From contig NZ_AKWZ02000002.1 in assembly GCF_000306235.2 (NCBI RefSeq), forward strand, positions 448,001 to 512,000: 64,000 nucleotides of DNA. Direction: 5' to 3'. The stretch comes from Leptospira fainei serovar Hurstbridge str. BUT 6 (GTDB taxonomy: Bacteria; Spirochaetota; Leptospiria; Leptospirales; Leptospiraceae). This document shows, piece after piece, positions 19,001-27,533 of this stretch (position 1 is its first letter; every line of letters starts with the position of its first letter). The notes under the pieces are model-generated. The model saw only the letters and a program-made list of their open reading frames with translations. It was not told the DNA's origin and ran no database searches. A program made the position numbers and the translations under genes.

Positions 19001-21039
19001 AAAATACCGAAAGAAGAGTAGTCGTTCTCTTCGTATCCGAATCGGAAAAAGAAAGGAATGAAGACCCGAAAGACGTTCTTATTATGATAATAGAGAGGAA
19101 AAGCATATCCATAGCGTTGATTCCCAGCGCCGTCAAAACCTCTGCCGCCTAAACCGAGAAAATTCCAATAGGAACCCGAATCGGAATTCCCGGAAAAGAA
19201 AATCGGGTAGATCCTCAAGCTTGATTCCGTTTGACTATCTCTAATTTCCAAAGGACCGAATAGAGAATATGAGCCCTTCGAATCTCTATTTCGAAAGAAG
19301 AGCGGAAAAAGATAGGAATAGGAGGCGTCTCCTTCCTTCCAATTTCCGAAAAGCCCGGCAAAATTCCAATAGGAACCTATTTGGGATTTGCCCGAATAAA
19401 AAAACGGATAGATTCTAAAGGAGAATTCGAGACCGTTTCTTTCCAACTCGACGGGGCCGTACAAATCGTAAGAACCCGCCGCCGACTCCGAGGCTAGAAA
19501 GAAGGGAAACAAATAAGAATATTTGTCGTTCCCAGCTTTTCCTCTTCCTGCCAATCCTAGAAAATTCCAGTACGAACCGGCGGGAGACGTTCCCGAAAAA
19601 TATATCGGATAAATTCTAAACGTCGAATTCGGTCCAGCACTAGACGTTTCGACAGGTCCGTATAGATCGTACGAACTTTGTGCCGATTTCGTCTTAAGAA
19701 AAAAAGGAAAAGCATAGGCATACCGATCAGGGCCATCTTCTCCTTTTCCGAACAACCCGGCAACATTCCAGTATGAGGTTCCCGGAGAATTGCCCGAATA
19801 GTAAAACGGATAAATTCTAAAAGACGAAGTCGATCCGCTTTTGGAAAATTCCACAGGACCGAATAGCGAGTACGATTCATTATTCGATTCCGTCGTAAGG
19901 AAAAAAGGAAATGCATAAGAATATTTGTCAGGCCCGTATTCCCCCCGACCCGCGATTCCTAAAAAATTCCAATAAGATCCTTGGCGAGAAGTGCCGGAGA
20001 AATAGAAAGGAAAGGCTGTGAAATAAGAATCTTTTTCGTAAAATAGAAAAGGAAAAAGATAGGCTCCATTCAATGAACCGTTTAAATCTCGATTCCATCC
20101 GCTCAGATAAAGCAAATTCGTTCGAGTTCCCGATGCTTTAGTATACTCTCGAAAGAAAATAGGAGTAAACCAATTTGATTGAAGGACTTCTCCATTCCGT
20201 TCGGATGTTACTTTAAATGATAATAATAAAGGAATTCCTGTTATTTCCTTTTTTTCGAACTGCCCCGAAAGGGAATTTTCCGACCAGGTGCGTAGGTAGA
20301 ACGGGGATAAAAACATCCCCTCCGCTCCGTTTTTCTCGGAATTATAGGAAAACAGGGGCAATAAAGTTAAATGAGATTTCGACTTTCCCGAGCCCCAGTA
20401 CAATAAGGGTAAGAAAGCTCCGTAGTCCGAGTCTTGGTCCTTTCCTTTATGAAAAATCAGAAAATGAGTCCAACTCGAATTCTCGGTCGTATTTCTAAAG
20501 AACAAAAGCGGGAACACGTATTGAAAGGAATTCTTCCCCCCATTCGCAAACTCTTGGTTCTCCGCGCCCGCTAAGGGAAGAAACGACGGAAATCTATAGG
20601 TTTCCTTTTTATAATTCGTATTCTGCTCATAAGAATAATAATGCAAAAGGGAAAAATTATAACTCTCCTTAATTTGGCTTTGATCCACTTTTTGGCTGAA
20701 ATAGAATGGAAAGGACCAAGAACGATAAGATGTGGAATTCTTATCTTTGAGATAATAATAAAACGGATAAACCGTATATTCCTTAAATTGAGGATAGTTG
20801 GTATAGCTTACGGCAAAGAGAACATCCCAGGAAAAATGATCCTGCCAGGATTCCACTTTCATGATGATCGCGCGAACCGGATACTTTTCCTCCTTTTCAC
20901 TCCCGTAGATAGGTTTCCGTTCCGAAGTTAGATCGTCAAAAAAATCCTTAGGTTGAGCTTCGAGAATTGTCGCCGAAAACAGATAGGAAGAAATAAAAAC
21001 AAAACAGAATCGAAAGGTAAAATTGAAAAAAAGGTTCAT
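16072..21039 (-). CDS. Giant aromatic-rich exported protein with internal repeats
   Basis: The 1655-residue protein starts with a hydrophobic signal-like segment (FRFCFVFISSYLFSATILEA) and is predicted to be exported. The rest is packed with short aromatic strands such as FPFYYY, LPLFSY and FPFYFSG. Five tandem units of about 67 residues, coded between about 19130 and 20030, each carry an FPFF strand, a [DS]LYGPVE- or SLFGP-like segment, an RIYPFYYSG-like segment and GSYWNFLGLAGRG-like text. Alternating aromatic and polar residues suggest beta structure, perhaps an outer-membrane barrel or surface fibre. No domain family is recognised. It is last in a five-gene leftward unit, 5 bases after a DUF167 gene. 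Confidence 0.85.
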   Translation of the reverse strand: MNLFFNFTFRFCFVFISSYLFSATILEAQPKDFFDDLTSERKPIYGSEKEEKYPVRAIIMKVESWQDHFSWDVLFAVSYTNYPQFKEYTVYPFYYYLKDKNSTSYRSWSFPFYFSQKVDQSQIKESYNFSLLHYYSYEQNTNYKKETYRFPSFLPLAGAENQEFANGGKNSFQYVFPLLFFRNTTENSSWTHFLIFHKGKDQDSDYGAFLPLLYWGSGKSKSHLTLLPLFSYNSEKNGAEGMFLSPFYLRTWSENSLSGQFEKKEITGIPLLLSFKVTSERNGEVLQSNWFTPIFFREYTKASGTRTNLLYLSGWNRDLNGSLNGAYLFPFLFYEKDSYFTAFPFYFSGTSRQGSYWNFLGIAGRGEYGPDKYSYAFPFFLTTESNNESYSLFGPVEFSKSGSTSSFRIYPFYYSGNSPGTSYWNVAGLFGKGEDGPDRYAYAFPFFLKTKSAQSSYDLYGPVETSSAGPNSTFRIYPIYFSGTSPAGSYWNFLGLAGRGKAGNDKYSYLFPFFLASESAAGSYDLYGPVELERNGLEFSFRIYPFFYSGKSQIGSYWNFAGLFGNWKEGDASYSYLFPLFFRNRDSKGSYSLFGPLEIRDSQTESSLRIYPIFFSGNSDSGSYWNFLGLGGRGFDGAGNQRYGYAFPLYYHNKNVFRVFIPFFFRFGYEENDYSSFGIFHYVKRSPELDRTWTLLYFSKDDRVTKESSRFLLPIYYSWDTPRSKASIFLPFYLKYEEADKSLDLNIAGFSSSKSLNTLHGSASASIGTTDKELYLDTDFAWFYNLVRVSYRESISKDSILWWKRKQEVSVPETNNTDSNLQNRQQIPVVQTSAQNPESKEDGLRKYKTLSRDTSKSFFGFSTLFGIVSYERGDDRRHFRLLPLAWYSWSEETKDKVTIWLLPPIFKSKIGDQEYNVYFPFYARQDDAADFQEAWMIFGFQRGRKGDTRDYSVLWPFFRAYHSPDTWGFRAFPLVVHDSSPNLQRTISILYYSKKERNPEVETYGFHSILLPLIHTGETKTSLSSGNQVREGYQLFAPFFYRKYDSIEGGAGGNYSSKVITLLSYYSSSSDISGGSDTSFLFPFYYYNRSKSPGEPSERMTKTDFVIPLGLYYKRNGDSSRFFFLGYYSASDPGATYTNVLGFFSSSTVKTQFTTVSKTDLFPFYFSEVEREKETIVHNKIMVPILFRYDSKPDSYSLNILLLGNRIKSPSESSFALYPFYSDNETNTAGIKSRTIWGVPYYFERNDQASGSWDSFSVSPIGIFSATGKGGDLREESTANFFLLPFPTLYTSTSEKESTAFWFGFYYNRFAANADAESKEFSFLKLISYNTYRNKSENSTSASIFPLISFAGEESISEKGKRDSTKNYMFPLFYYNRESKPTGNSFHFNLAVIFDLARDSESGRSRFIFGPIYSINGSNSNSWGIFPLLLRNRKADSSFWFALGSYSYVDKESDRWGFAGILDVNRELALQRRNVNVFLGLFHGEYDANRTRWAVLGRLIAGYESRQDYSDANFLWLRLKRSESESIANFLPAYYYHRDGSEVSTYVPPVLGYFSSGKNGRYDMAGFGLLYYRNESISTGEDTMVIGPGLYYYRARPERGYRSMGILAFPGIGGLLWDWEYELQTDYSKYSILQILYSNTTNAGKNYSRIFGIRF
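19130..20030 (-). repeat. Five tandem coding repeats of about 201 bp
   Basis: The codons for GSYWNF-like text recur on the plus strand near 19157, 19360, 19560, 19762 and 19963, a period of about 201 bases (67 codons). Several copies differ at the DNA level but keep the protein pattern. This suggests old duplication held by selection rather than recent slippage. Confidence 0.8.
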
Positions 21040-21044
21040 AAATG

Positions 21045-21269
21045 TTAATCTTCAACGATTTCGATGAGTTTTTTTTTGCTCTTCTCGCCGTGAACTAATC
21101 GAACACACCTTTTAGAGACCCCGAATTCTTCGGCAATCGCTAAGAGAACTGCATCGTTCGCTTTCCCCTCGAGTGCCGGTTCCCTAACGGCAACGATCCA
21201 AGCCTGGCCCTCCCCTTTTTTGACGAAGGGCTTTTTGGAATTCGGCTTGACCCTGACTTCGATACGCAT
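21045..21269 (-). CDS. DUF167 / YggU family protein
   Basis: The 74-residue protein fits the UPF0235/DUF167 family: IEVRVKPNSKK at the start, VAVREPALEGKANDAVLLAIAEEFGV in the centre and VRLVHGEKSKKKLIEI at the end. The family is small, cytoplasmic and widespread, with no established biochemical role. It sits 24 bases after murJ and 5 bases before the giant gene in the same leftward unit. Confidence 0.9.
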   Translation of the reverse strand: MRIEVRVKPNSKKPFVKKGEGQAWIVAVREPALEGKANDAVLLAIAEEFGVSKRCVRLVHGEKSKKKLIEIVED

Positions 21270-21293
21270 CGGAGATAAAATCCGAAACGAACT

Positions 21294-22883
21294 CTAACGT
21301 TTCTTTCGAAATTTACCAGCGATTAATCTGATCTCGTCTATGTCTAACAGCAGACTAGTCCCGAGAAAAATTCCGCCGGAAAAGAGAACTGCAATTAAAA
21401 CGGAAATTCGGGAAGAATTTGCGTATCCGATGCCTTCCGCTTGCAGGACTGACAATAGAGAATTATGCAAGAAATATCTGTACAAAATGAGAATAGCGCT
21501 CATTAAAATTAAGGGGATCAAAAGGCTGAACGTCTTACGAATAAAACCTGCCCATGGGAATGCGACTCCGTGCTTCATAAGACTTCTGGATAAGAACAGC
21601 CAGGTGGAAATCGAAGTCACCGCGGAAGATAATGCAATCGCGGAATGTTTCAAATAGTAAATCAAAGAAAGATTCAGAATTAAATTCAACCCTAAAGACA
21701 AAGCCTGAACTTTCAACGGAGTTTTCGTATCCTGAAACGCATAAAAGGAGGAAATAAGCACCTTATTCATACTATAAAACGGAACTGCTACCGAATATAA
21801 AATGAGAGGCATCGTGGCGGTTTCCGTCGCAATATGATCCCATCTTCCTCCGTAATAAATAGAATCCAGAATCGGCCCGGCTAGAAAACCCATCCCCAAT
21901 GCGGCCGGGATTGTGAGAAAGGAAGCGAATCCTAAAACCCCGAGCATTTCTCCCGGTACCTCCGAATGTCGGTCTTCCTTCAGTGCGGAAAGCAATGCGG
22001 GCAAAGTAGTTGTCGCTAAAGCAACGCCGATGATTCCTGTCGGAAGTTGAACCAATCTCTGAGAATAGTCTAAACTAACCACTGCCCCCAGACCGGGATT
22101 CGCATTTTGAACCATATTTGCGAGAAAAATATCCACCAACAAACCGAGTTGATAAAAACCGCCACCCAAAGCGGCAGGCAACATCAGTTTAAAAATCTTT
22201 TTTATAGCCGGATGCCTATAGTTCCATGATAGTATCGGGCCTTCTCCGTTTTTAGATACATACCAAACCTGAACGAATAACTGGATGACTCCGCCGAATA
22301 TGATGGCAAAGCAAAGTATTCGAACCTTCGTCAAGAGATCCAACTCTAAAAAAGGAAAGACGCAAAGGAACACGACTAGATAACTTAAATTTAATATAAT
22401 CGGAGAAAGAGAAGGGACAAAAAATCTATTCTTAACGTTCGAAATAGCCATAAAGATCGACGATAAGCTTGCTGTAACGATTAGAAAGAAAAGGATATAG
22501 GTTAACTCTATTACAAGAGTCGAATATTCTTTAGAACCGCCTACCAACAACGGAATGGCGATCGGGGAAATCGAAAATATCAAAAGGACAAAGGCAAATA
22601 GAATCAGCGCCAAAAAGACCAGTACCGCACCGCTCATTTTCCGAGCCGCCTCCTCTCCCTCCTTCCCGGCTTCGGAATAAAGAGGCATAAAGGACTGTGA
22701 AAGAGTTCCTTCGGCTAAAAGATTCCGGAACATATTGGGCAATCGGTAGGCTACCGAAAATGCCGAGGCAATCATGCCGGTCCCGAACGACACAGCCATA
22801 AAATGGTCTCTGAATAAACCTAGGATTCGAGAAAGTAAAGTATAGAAAGAAAGAGCGAAGCTACGGGTGGCTGCTTTGGACAA
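21294..22883 (-). CDS. murJ: Lipid II flippase MurJ
   Basis: The 529-residue polytopic membrane protein of the MVF/MviN family flips lipid II across the inner membrane for peptidoglycan synthesis. Hallmarks: SFYTLLSRILGLFRDHFMA at the start, YRLPNMFRNLLAEGTLSQSF, PLLYSEAGKEGEEAARK-like loop, SQRLVQLPTGIIGVALATTTLP and SSFYAFQDTKTPLKV. About 14 hydrophobic segments fit the family. Its start overlaps the upstream STAS/zinc-ribbon gene by 23 bases, which implies coupled translation. Confidence 0.95.
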   Translation of the reverse strand: MSKAATRSFALSFYTLLSRILGLFRDHFMAVSFGTGMIASAFSVAYRLPNMFRNLLAEGTLSQSFMPLYSEAGKEGEEAARKMSGAVLVFLALILFAFVLLIFSISPIAIPLLVGGSKEYSTLVIELTYILFFLIVTASLSSIFMAISNVKNRFFVPSLSPIILNLSYLVVFLCVFPFLELDLLTKVRILCFAIIFGGVIQLFVQVWYVSKNGEGPILSWNYRHPAIKKIFKLMLPAALGGGFYQLGLLVDIFLANMVQNANPGLGAVVSLDYSQRLVQLPTGIIGVALATTTLPALLSALKEDRHSEVPGEMLGVLGFASFLTIPAALGMGFLAGPILDSIYYGGRWDHIATETATMPLILYSVAVPFYSMNKVLISSFYAFQDTKTPLKVQALSLGLNLILNLSLIYYLKHSAIALSSAVTSISTWLFLSRSLMKHGVAFPWAGFIRKTFSLLIPLILMSAILILYRYFLHNSLLSVLQAEGIGYANSSRISVLIAVLFSGGIFLGTSLLLDIDEIRLIAGKFRKKR

Positions 22884-23682
22884 GGTTACCTGCTGAACCG
22901 GAAACTTCCGGCGGGACTACAAGCCGTTCTAAGTAGCGAACTCCGCCCAACCTGTTCACGTCAAACTCAATTCCGCAAGCAGGACATTTGTATCTTCCGG
23001 AAAGCCGAATTCGCAAACGGGAATGGCAACTTTCACAATATAAGATTTTATCGGATATGGAGCCCTTGATTTTTTCCAGAGATTGTTCCAATTTTTCTTC
23101 GGAAGCAAAATCATCCTTTCTAGAAATCGATTCTCGACTTCGACCGGGAGAATCTGCCATAGCCTCAGTCTTCCCGGTTTCAGCTATAGGAATCGTCCGA
23201 ATCTCCGGGATATGTTCCGCTTCATCATTCTTTGCAAGAACGGATTCGATCGGAGCGGAATAAAATTGCAGAGGTTTTGTTTGCCTCAATGATGCGAAGG
23301 AATCCTCCGACACACTCCGCTTGGAACGTAGATCTTCGATTTTTAACGAGGATAGCCATTCTTCCGCAGCTCGTTCCGTAGGAAAAATCGGTAAGGAAGT
23401 CGCTAAGCCAAAAAGACCAAGTACCAGTTTGCATTCCTCATTCCAGCCGATGAAAGCGATATTCCCGCCGTTTTTTTGTAGATAGGACTGCAATTCGGAT
23501 AAGGACGAAATGCCTTCCTCTTCTAAGTATTGAACGGAGTCACAGATCATCAAGAAAAGACGTTCACCCTCTTCCCAACGCGATTTTAAAAAACGAATCA
23601 GGTCGGGTGAAGAATGAGAATCCAGTGTCCCTTTCGGAACGATCCTCAAAATTTTCTGAAAGCGAGAAGTCTTGAGTTCCAA
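22861..23682 (-). CDS. STAS-domain protein with C-terminal zinc ribbon
   Basis: The 273-residue protein has a STAS (anti-sigma antagonist) fold at about 3-112, a low-complexity charged linker (about 115-210) and a zinc ribbon with C216-x2-C219 and C233-x2-C236 (CESC, CPAC). In classical STAS antagonists the phosphorylated Ser lies in DSSG. Here that position reads EEEG (E54-G57), a Glu replacement that would look permanently phosphorylated. The role is unknown. It could link partner-switch signalling to the neighbouring membrane sensor gene, 6 bases upstream, and to murJ, which it overlaps. Confidence 0.75.
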   Translation of the reverse strand: MELKTSRFQKILRIVPKGTLDSHSSPDLIRFLKSRWEEGERLFLMICDSVQYLEEEGISSLSELQSYLQKNGGNIAFIGWNEECKLVLGLFGLATSLPIFPTERAAEEWLSSLKIEDLRSKRSVSEDSFASLRQTKPLQFYSAPIESVLAKNDEAEHIPEIRTIPIAETGKTEAMADSPGRSRESISRKDDFASEEKLEQSLEKIKGSISDKILYCESCHSRLRIRLSGRYKCPACGIEFDVNRLGGVRYLERLVVPPEVSGSAGNLVQSSHP

Positions 23683-23688
23683 GAAAAT

Positions 23689-24714
23689 CTATCCTAAATA
23701 AATCGCGTCTAGAATTTCCGGTTTATCCAAACGTTGTGCAACAATCTCCGGACTGGAAATCGGCATCGGTTTTTCCAAAATATCCGTTTTAGCGGGAACA
23801 TGTCTCTGCACTTCTGCAGCCGGCATAGGCGTACTCGACAAAGATTGTTGAGAAGCGGTAGGTTGACTTCCGGCTTGCCAGCGAACAGGACCTTCCGTTT
23901 GCGCGAAATCCACTTTTTCCCAAAGTGGAGGAGACGAAACGGTTCGAGCGGCAGATGGTGCAGAAGTGTTCGCCTGTGCGAACGCGGATGATCCGGCGCT
24001 TTTGATTAAAATATGCATTAACCCGAGTATTAGGGCGCAGATTAAAGCGATCCATGCATTGTTCTGAGCTATCCAAAGAAAAAGATCCGTTTGCGTGCTG
24101 ACGAATTGCCCGAAATTTCCTCGCTCATAAGTCATAAACAAGGAAGCGACTCTTTCCAATTTCTCAGGATGGTAGACGCCCATGGACAATAAAACTTCCG
24201 GTTCAAGAATTTCCGGAAAAATAGGAGCCACGGCTTTTAGCACAGGCTGATCCGAAGGAACATTTCTTTTTCCGAGTAATACTGGAGTTCCCACCTGCCA
24301 TTTCCTAAGCCGGTGTGCAATCGTGAACGTGGGAGATAGAAATTTGATTTCCGGTTTTCTCTTTTTTAAGGGATCTTCTACATAGTCTTCGTTTGAGGAT
24401 GCCAGAACGACTCCGGAATCATTTACGATAGAAATTTCTTTGATCCGAAATCCGTCTTTATCTTCGGAAGTTACTTTAACTAATCGCGCGAAAGTAAAGT
24501 TCAAATCCGCTAATTTATCGCCTTCCAATTTGCTTTCCGTGGATTTGGAAAGGGAACTGACTGTGTCCCTCGCACGATGGTCCGACGAAATTTTCAGCTG
24601 ATTAAAGGAAGCCAAAGAGGATTCCAGAAAGGACCAGGCGGAGGCACCGATTGCAATTCCTTCGCAAACGATGAGAGCAAAAATAAAGAATAGAACGGAT
24701 TTAAAAGTCTGCAC
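23689..24714 (-). CDS. Two-helix membrane protein with sensor-like periplasmic domain
   Basis: The 341-residue protein has a membrane helix at about 7-27 and a periplasmic domain at about 30-215 containing IKEISIVNDSGVVLASSNE, a Cache-like pattern. A second helix lies at about 218-238 (WIALICALILGLMHILI), followed by a Pro/Ser/Ala-rich cytoplasmic tail of about 100 residues. No kinase, HAMP or methyl-accepting part is present, so it would need a partner to signal. The STAS/zinc-ribbon protein encoded 6 bases downstream is the obvious candidate. The family is not recognised. Confidence 0.7.
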   Translation of the reverse strand: MQTFKSVLFFIFALIVCEGIAIGASAWSFLESSLASFNQLKISSDHRARDTVSSLSKSTESKLEGDKLADLNFTFARLVKVTSEDKDGFRIKEISIVNDSGVVLASSNEDYVEDPLKKRKPEIKFLSPTFTIAHRLRKWQVGTPVLLGKRNVPSDQPVLKAVAPIFPEILEPEVLLSMGVYHPEKLERVASLFMTYERGNFGQFVSTQTDLFLWIAQNNAWIALICALILGLMHILIKSAGSSAFAQANTSAPSAARTVSSPPLWEKVDFAQTEGPVRWQAGSQPTASQQSLSSTPMPAAEVQRHVPAKTDILEKPMPISSPEIVAQRLDKPEILDAIYLG

Positions 24715-24821
24715 CTGATAACCTCTCTTCCTAAGAATCGGTCGTAACGGCTGATTCTCTAAAGGAGAAAAAGGGGTTCACTCGCTATTCTTTATCCCCA
24801 AAATACGATTCCGACCGTGTA

Positions 24822-25475
24822 TCACCCGCAAACGGTTTTCTCCCGGAGGATCTTCTTTTGAGTGATTCTTTGAAATTCTGAAATCCACTGCCTTCGCTTT
24901 TCCAGGCCGGCGTCCAAACCCAGTTTAGCTATGGATATCATGTTTCTCCAATCCCCACCGCAAGGATGTATGCATCGAAACGCGGAAAAATCATTAGATA
25001 CATTGAGAGCAATTCCATAACTGGTGAACCAGGATTTGAATAGGACTCCGATCGAAAGAATTTTCCTTTCAGGATTTGTCGCAAGATACAACCCCGGCGA
25101 ATCCGAACGCCGAATCAGATCCAAATCCCAAACTATTTTTACGGACTCTATGACGGAAGAAAGCACAGCATCTAAGAAATCGGTAATCGTCAGATCTCGC
25201 CCTTTCAGATCGATATGAAAATAAGCAACGATTTGTCCCGGTTCATGGGCGGTAAAATCCCCGCCACGCTTGATATAATGGAGAGCGATCCCGTTTTTAG
25301 ATAGGAATTCCGGGTTCTGAAGAAGGTTACCGATATTATAATTGATCCCGGCGGTAATCGTGGGAGGGTGTTCTAAAAATAGAATGTTTTCCTTTCTTTT
25401 TGCCCTCGCCTTCTCCTGAAAGAGAATATATCTTTCATAGGGGACCGGGCGCCTAAGGGAAATTGCCTGTACCAC
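24822..25475 (-). CDS. lipB: Octanoyltransferase LipB
   Basis: The 217-residue protein transfers octanoyl from acyl carrier protein to lipoyl domains, the first step of lipoate assembly. Family landmarks: LEHPPTITAG, KRGGDFTAHEPGQIVAYFH, the Lys region ERKILSIGVLFKSWFTSYGIALNV and the catalytic Cys in HPCGGDWRNM. The start is GTG 25475, only 12 bases from the divergent neighbour's ATG. Each gene's promoter must therefore overlap the other's coding start, or one start is wrong. It ends 107 bases before the next leftward gene. Confidence 0.92.
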   Translation of the reverse strand: MVQAISLRRPVPYERYILFQEKARAKRKENILFLEHPPTITAGINYNIGNLLQNPEFLSKNGIALHYIKRGGDFTAHEPGQIVAYFHIDLKGRDLTITDFLDAVLSSVIESVKIVWDLDLIRRSDSPGLYLATNPERKILSIGVLFKSWFTSYGIALNVSNDFSAFRCIHPCGGDWRNMISIAKLGLDAGLEKRRQWISEFQRITQKKILREKTVCG

Positions 25476-25487
25476 GATAACATTACA

Positions 25488-26021
25488 ATGGAAAAGCTAC
25501 TCGAAGTCATCTCCTTTATCTTACAAAGATCGCCGTCCGGACGCAATCGCCAGGAGCTGGCAAAATTAATTTATTTAGCGGACGGAGTTTTTTTCCAGAA
25601 ATACGCCAAAATCATCACAGGGCAGAAATACATTCACTTGGAAGATTCTCCGTACGCAATGGAATTGAATCAAGCGTTGCTTCATTTGAAAGAAAACCGT
25701 CTAATAGATGTACAACCGAAATTGACCGAAACGGGGATTTCCGGTTATTTGCTGATTTGGGTCAATCCTGCTCACGAGGAGGAAATCGATTTGAATCGCC
25801 AGGAAAAACGGATTTTGAGGAAAGTATTGGAGAATTTCAAAGGGAAGGTTTACGACGAAAATCGAGTTTACCCTAATCTTTATGAAAATTACGTCATCAC
25901 TCCACTCTTCTCGGAAATCAAATTCAACAAAGAAACGATGAATACTAAAATCCATTTCTTTAAGAGAAAAACGCTTTTGAATATCTCCGGCAAAATATTT
26001 AAGGTACTTTTTAGCGAGTAG
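25488..26021 (+). CDS. Panacea/SocA-like (DUF4065-type) protein
   Basis: The 177-residue protein has [20 protein letters not shown], then [22 protein letters not shown], resembling the Panacea (SocA antitoxin-like, DUF4065) fold in which a KLLYLAD helix precedes a TGxxY strand. The family includes phage proteins and antitoxins. No toxin-like partner gene is adjacent, so an antitoxin role is not supported here. It lies 14 bases before panD on the same strand. No clear ribosome site precedes the ATG. The assignment rests on pattern resemblance. Confidence 0.6.
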   Translation: MEKLLEVISFILQRSPSGRNRQELAKLIYLADGVFFQKYAKIITGQKYIHLEDSPYAMELNQALLHLKENRLIDVQPKLTETGISGYLLIWVNPAHEEEIDLNRQEKRILRKVLENFKGKVYDENRVYPNLYENYVITPLFSEIKFNKETMNTKIHFFKRKTLLNISGKIFKVLFSE

Positions 26022-26035
26022 TTAAGGCGGGAAGC

Positions 26036-26392
26036 ATGCTTATAACGGTTTGTAAAGGCAAAATACACCGCGCCACGGTTACGGACGCAGACCTCAATTA
26101 CGAGGGAAGCTTAACCGTAGATATGGATTTGGTGGATGCGGCCGGAATGTTTCCCTACGAAAAGGTATCCGTTGTTAACGTTAATAACGGCGCTAGATTC
26201 GAGACATATCTCATAGAAGGCAAACGCGGTTCGGGAGAAATTTGCCTGAACGGGGCTGCGGCACGCCTAGGTATGAAAGGCGATAAAGTAATTATCATCT
26301 CTTACGGTTCTTTGGAAGAAAAAGAACTTCCAAAAGGATACCAACCTAAAGTCGTCCTTGTGGACGAAAAGAATCATATCAAAAAGATCTGA
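26036..26392 (+). CDS. panD: Aspartate 1-decarboxylase proenzyme
   Basis: The 118-residue protein makes beta-alanine from aspartate for pantothenate and coenzyme A. The self-cleavage site is intact at Gly24-Ser25 (NYEGSLTVD), where Ser25 becomes the pyruvoyl cofactor. The [14 protein letters not shown] start, [27 protein letters not shown] core and DKVIIISYG strand are canonical. It is probably co-transcribed with the upstream Panacea-like gene. Confidence 0.97.
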   Translation: MLITVCKGKIHRATVTDADLNYEGSLTVDMDLVDAAGMFPYEKVSVVNVNNGARFETYLIEGKRGSGEICLNGAAARLGMKGDKVIIISYGSLEEKELPKGYQPKVVLVDEKNHIKKI

Positions 26393-26580
26393 CATAGACC
26401 GTTAAATCGAGTCAACATTCGCGCTGGACGAATTTTCCAATCCGGTTTATAATAGAAAAATATTTAAAGAGAAGGTCAAGCCGGTCGCGTTTTTCCTAAA
26501 AAAACCGGAAGTTCCCGCTAAGTTTCGGGGATTATTGGTCGATATTTAATTTGAAGAACCGTATTGGGATCAGTACACGC

Positions 26581-27432
26581 ATGAAATCCGTTGCAAAATT
26601 CTCCTTCGCCTTAGTATTATTTATCTTAGGTACCGCCGCATCCGGGCAGAACGCGGAGAAGCCGACCGCAGCTAATTCCGGTTCCGGAGTGGAATTCTAT
26701 CCTCTTGCCTATTACGACGATCGATTGCTCGTCAAGGAAGTTTCCTTTTTCCGAAGACATTCGGATAACGGAAAAGGAGAATTCGTGGACGTGATGGTCG
26801 AATTGGAAAACAGAGAATTCGATCCTGCGAACTTTTCCATTTATGTTCTTGCTCTAAATGAAACTTCTACAGCCAAAGTGGACGACCATCGCGAATTGGT
26901 CCCTTTTCCAAAATGGCGCACCTACGACGTGGAAGAAGACGTAAAAGTGGTAAACTTTCACAATTTAATGCCGACCCCGTTGGACAATAAAGTCGTTTGG
27001 GGAGACCAACGTTATAATGAAATCAAGAAAAAATACGAGGATAAATTGGTTCGCGGAGAAAAAGCGAAACTAGGAAATCCTTCCTTTAACGAACTCGTCC
27101 ACTACTTAACCAATAATCCTCAAACGGCATTGCCGATCACCCTTTATGGCGAGGCCGGTCCGACGAAAGATAAGGTATTGATCAGCAATTTTGTGGCACA
27201 AACTCCGGAAGACCTCCAAAAGCAGCGTCACGAGTCGTTAAGCAAACATACTTATACGATCTATAATGCAAAATACAAGACTACGATCTTTTCACATCAC
27301 TACACCGAATACCGTCCCGGCTATTTTACATTCAATAAAGTGGCAGTCTTGATCTTTAATCCCCAAAAGGAAAAGAACAAGCTCGTCTATCGTAAAATTA
27401 TAGACATCAACGGGATAAAGCTAGTGAATTGA
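26581..27432 (+). CDS. Exported protein of unknown function
   Basis: From ATG 26581 the protein has 283 residues and a signal peptide (FSFALVLFILGTAASGQ, cleavage near Ala-Ser-Gly/Gln). An upstream TTG in the same frame is a poorer start. The mature part is rich in beta patterns (VEFYPLAYYDDRLLVKEVSFF, VDVMVELENREFDPANFSIY) and has a long central charged helix (YNEIKKKYEDKLVRGEKAKL). I do not recognise a family. A strong terminator directly follows, so it is probably a single unit. It is most likely periplasmic. Confidence 0.75.
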   Translation: MKSVAKFSFALVLFILGTAASGQNAEKPTAANSGSGVEFYPLAYYDDRLLVKEVSFFRRHSDNGKGEFVDVMVELENREFDPANFSIYVLALNETSTAKVDDHRELVPFPKWRTYDVEEDVKVVNFHNLMPTPLDNKVVWGDQRYNEIKKKYEDKLVRGEKAKLGNPSFNELVHYLTNNPQTALPITLYGEAGPTKDKVLISNFVAQTPEDLQKQRHESLSKHTYTIYNAKYKTTIFSHHYTEYRPGYFTFNKVAVLIFNPQKEKNKLVYRKIIDINGIKLVN

Positions 27433-27458
27433 TCGCGACCGAAGGCGATGTTGGAAAT

Positions 27459-27486
27459 AAAAAAAGGACCGAAAGGTCCTTTTTTA
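27459..27486. terminator. Bidirectional terminator
   Basis: AAAAAAGGACC, loop GAAA, GGTCCTTTTTT: an 11-position perfect stem with an A-run on one side and a T-run on the other. It lies after the rightward exported-protein gene and beyond the leftward small gene ending at 27534, so it can serve both. Confidence 0.9.
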
Positions 27487-27533
27487 TTGAGTTCGCGCGA
27501 AAACTCCCGCTTCTTTCTTTTCGAGAGTCAGAA

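Noticed and set aside
19130..20030. CRISPR or minisatellite-like array
   Set aside because: The 201-base period is coding, diverged at the DNA level and kept at the protein level, so it is a protein repeat.
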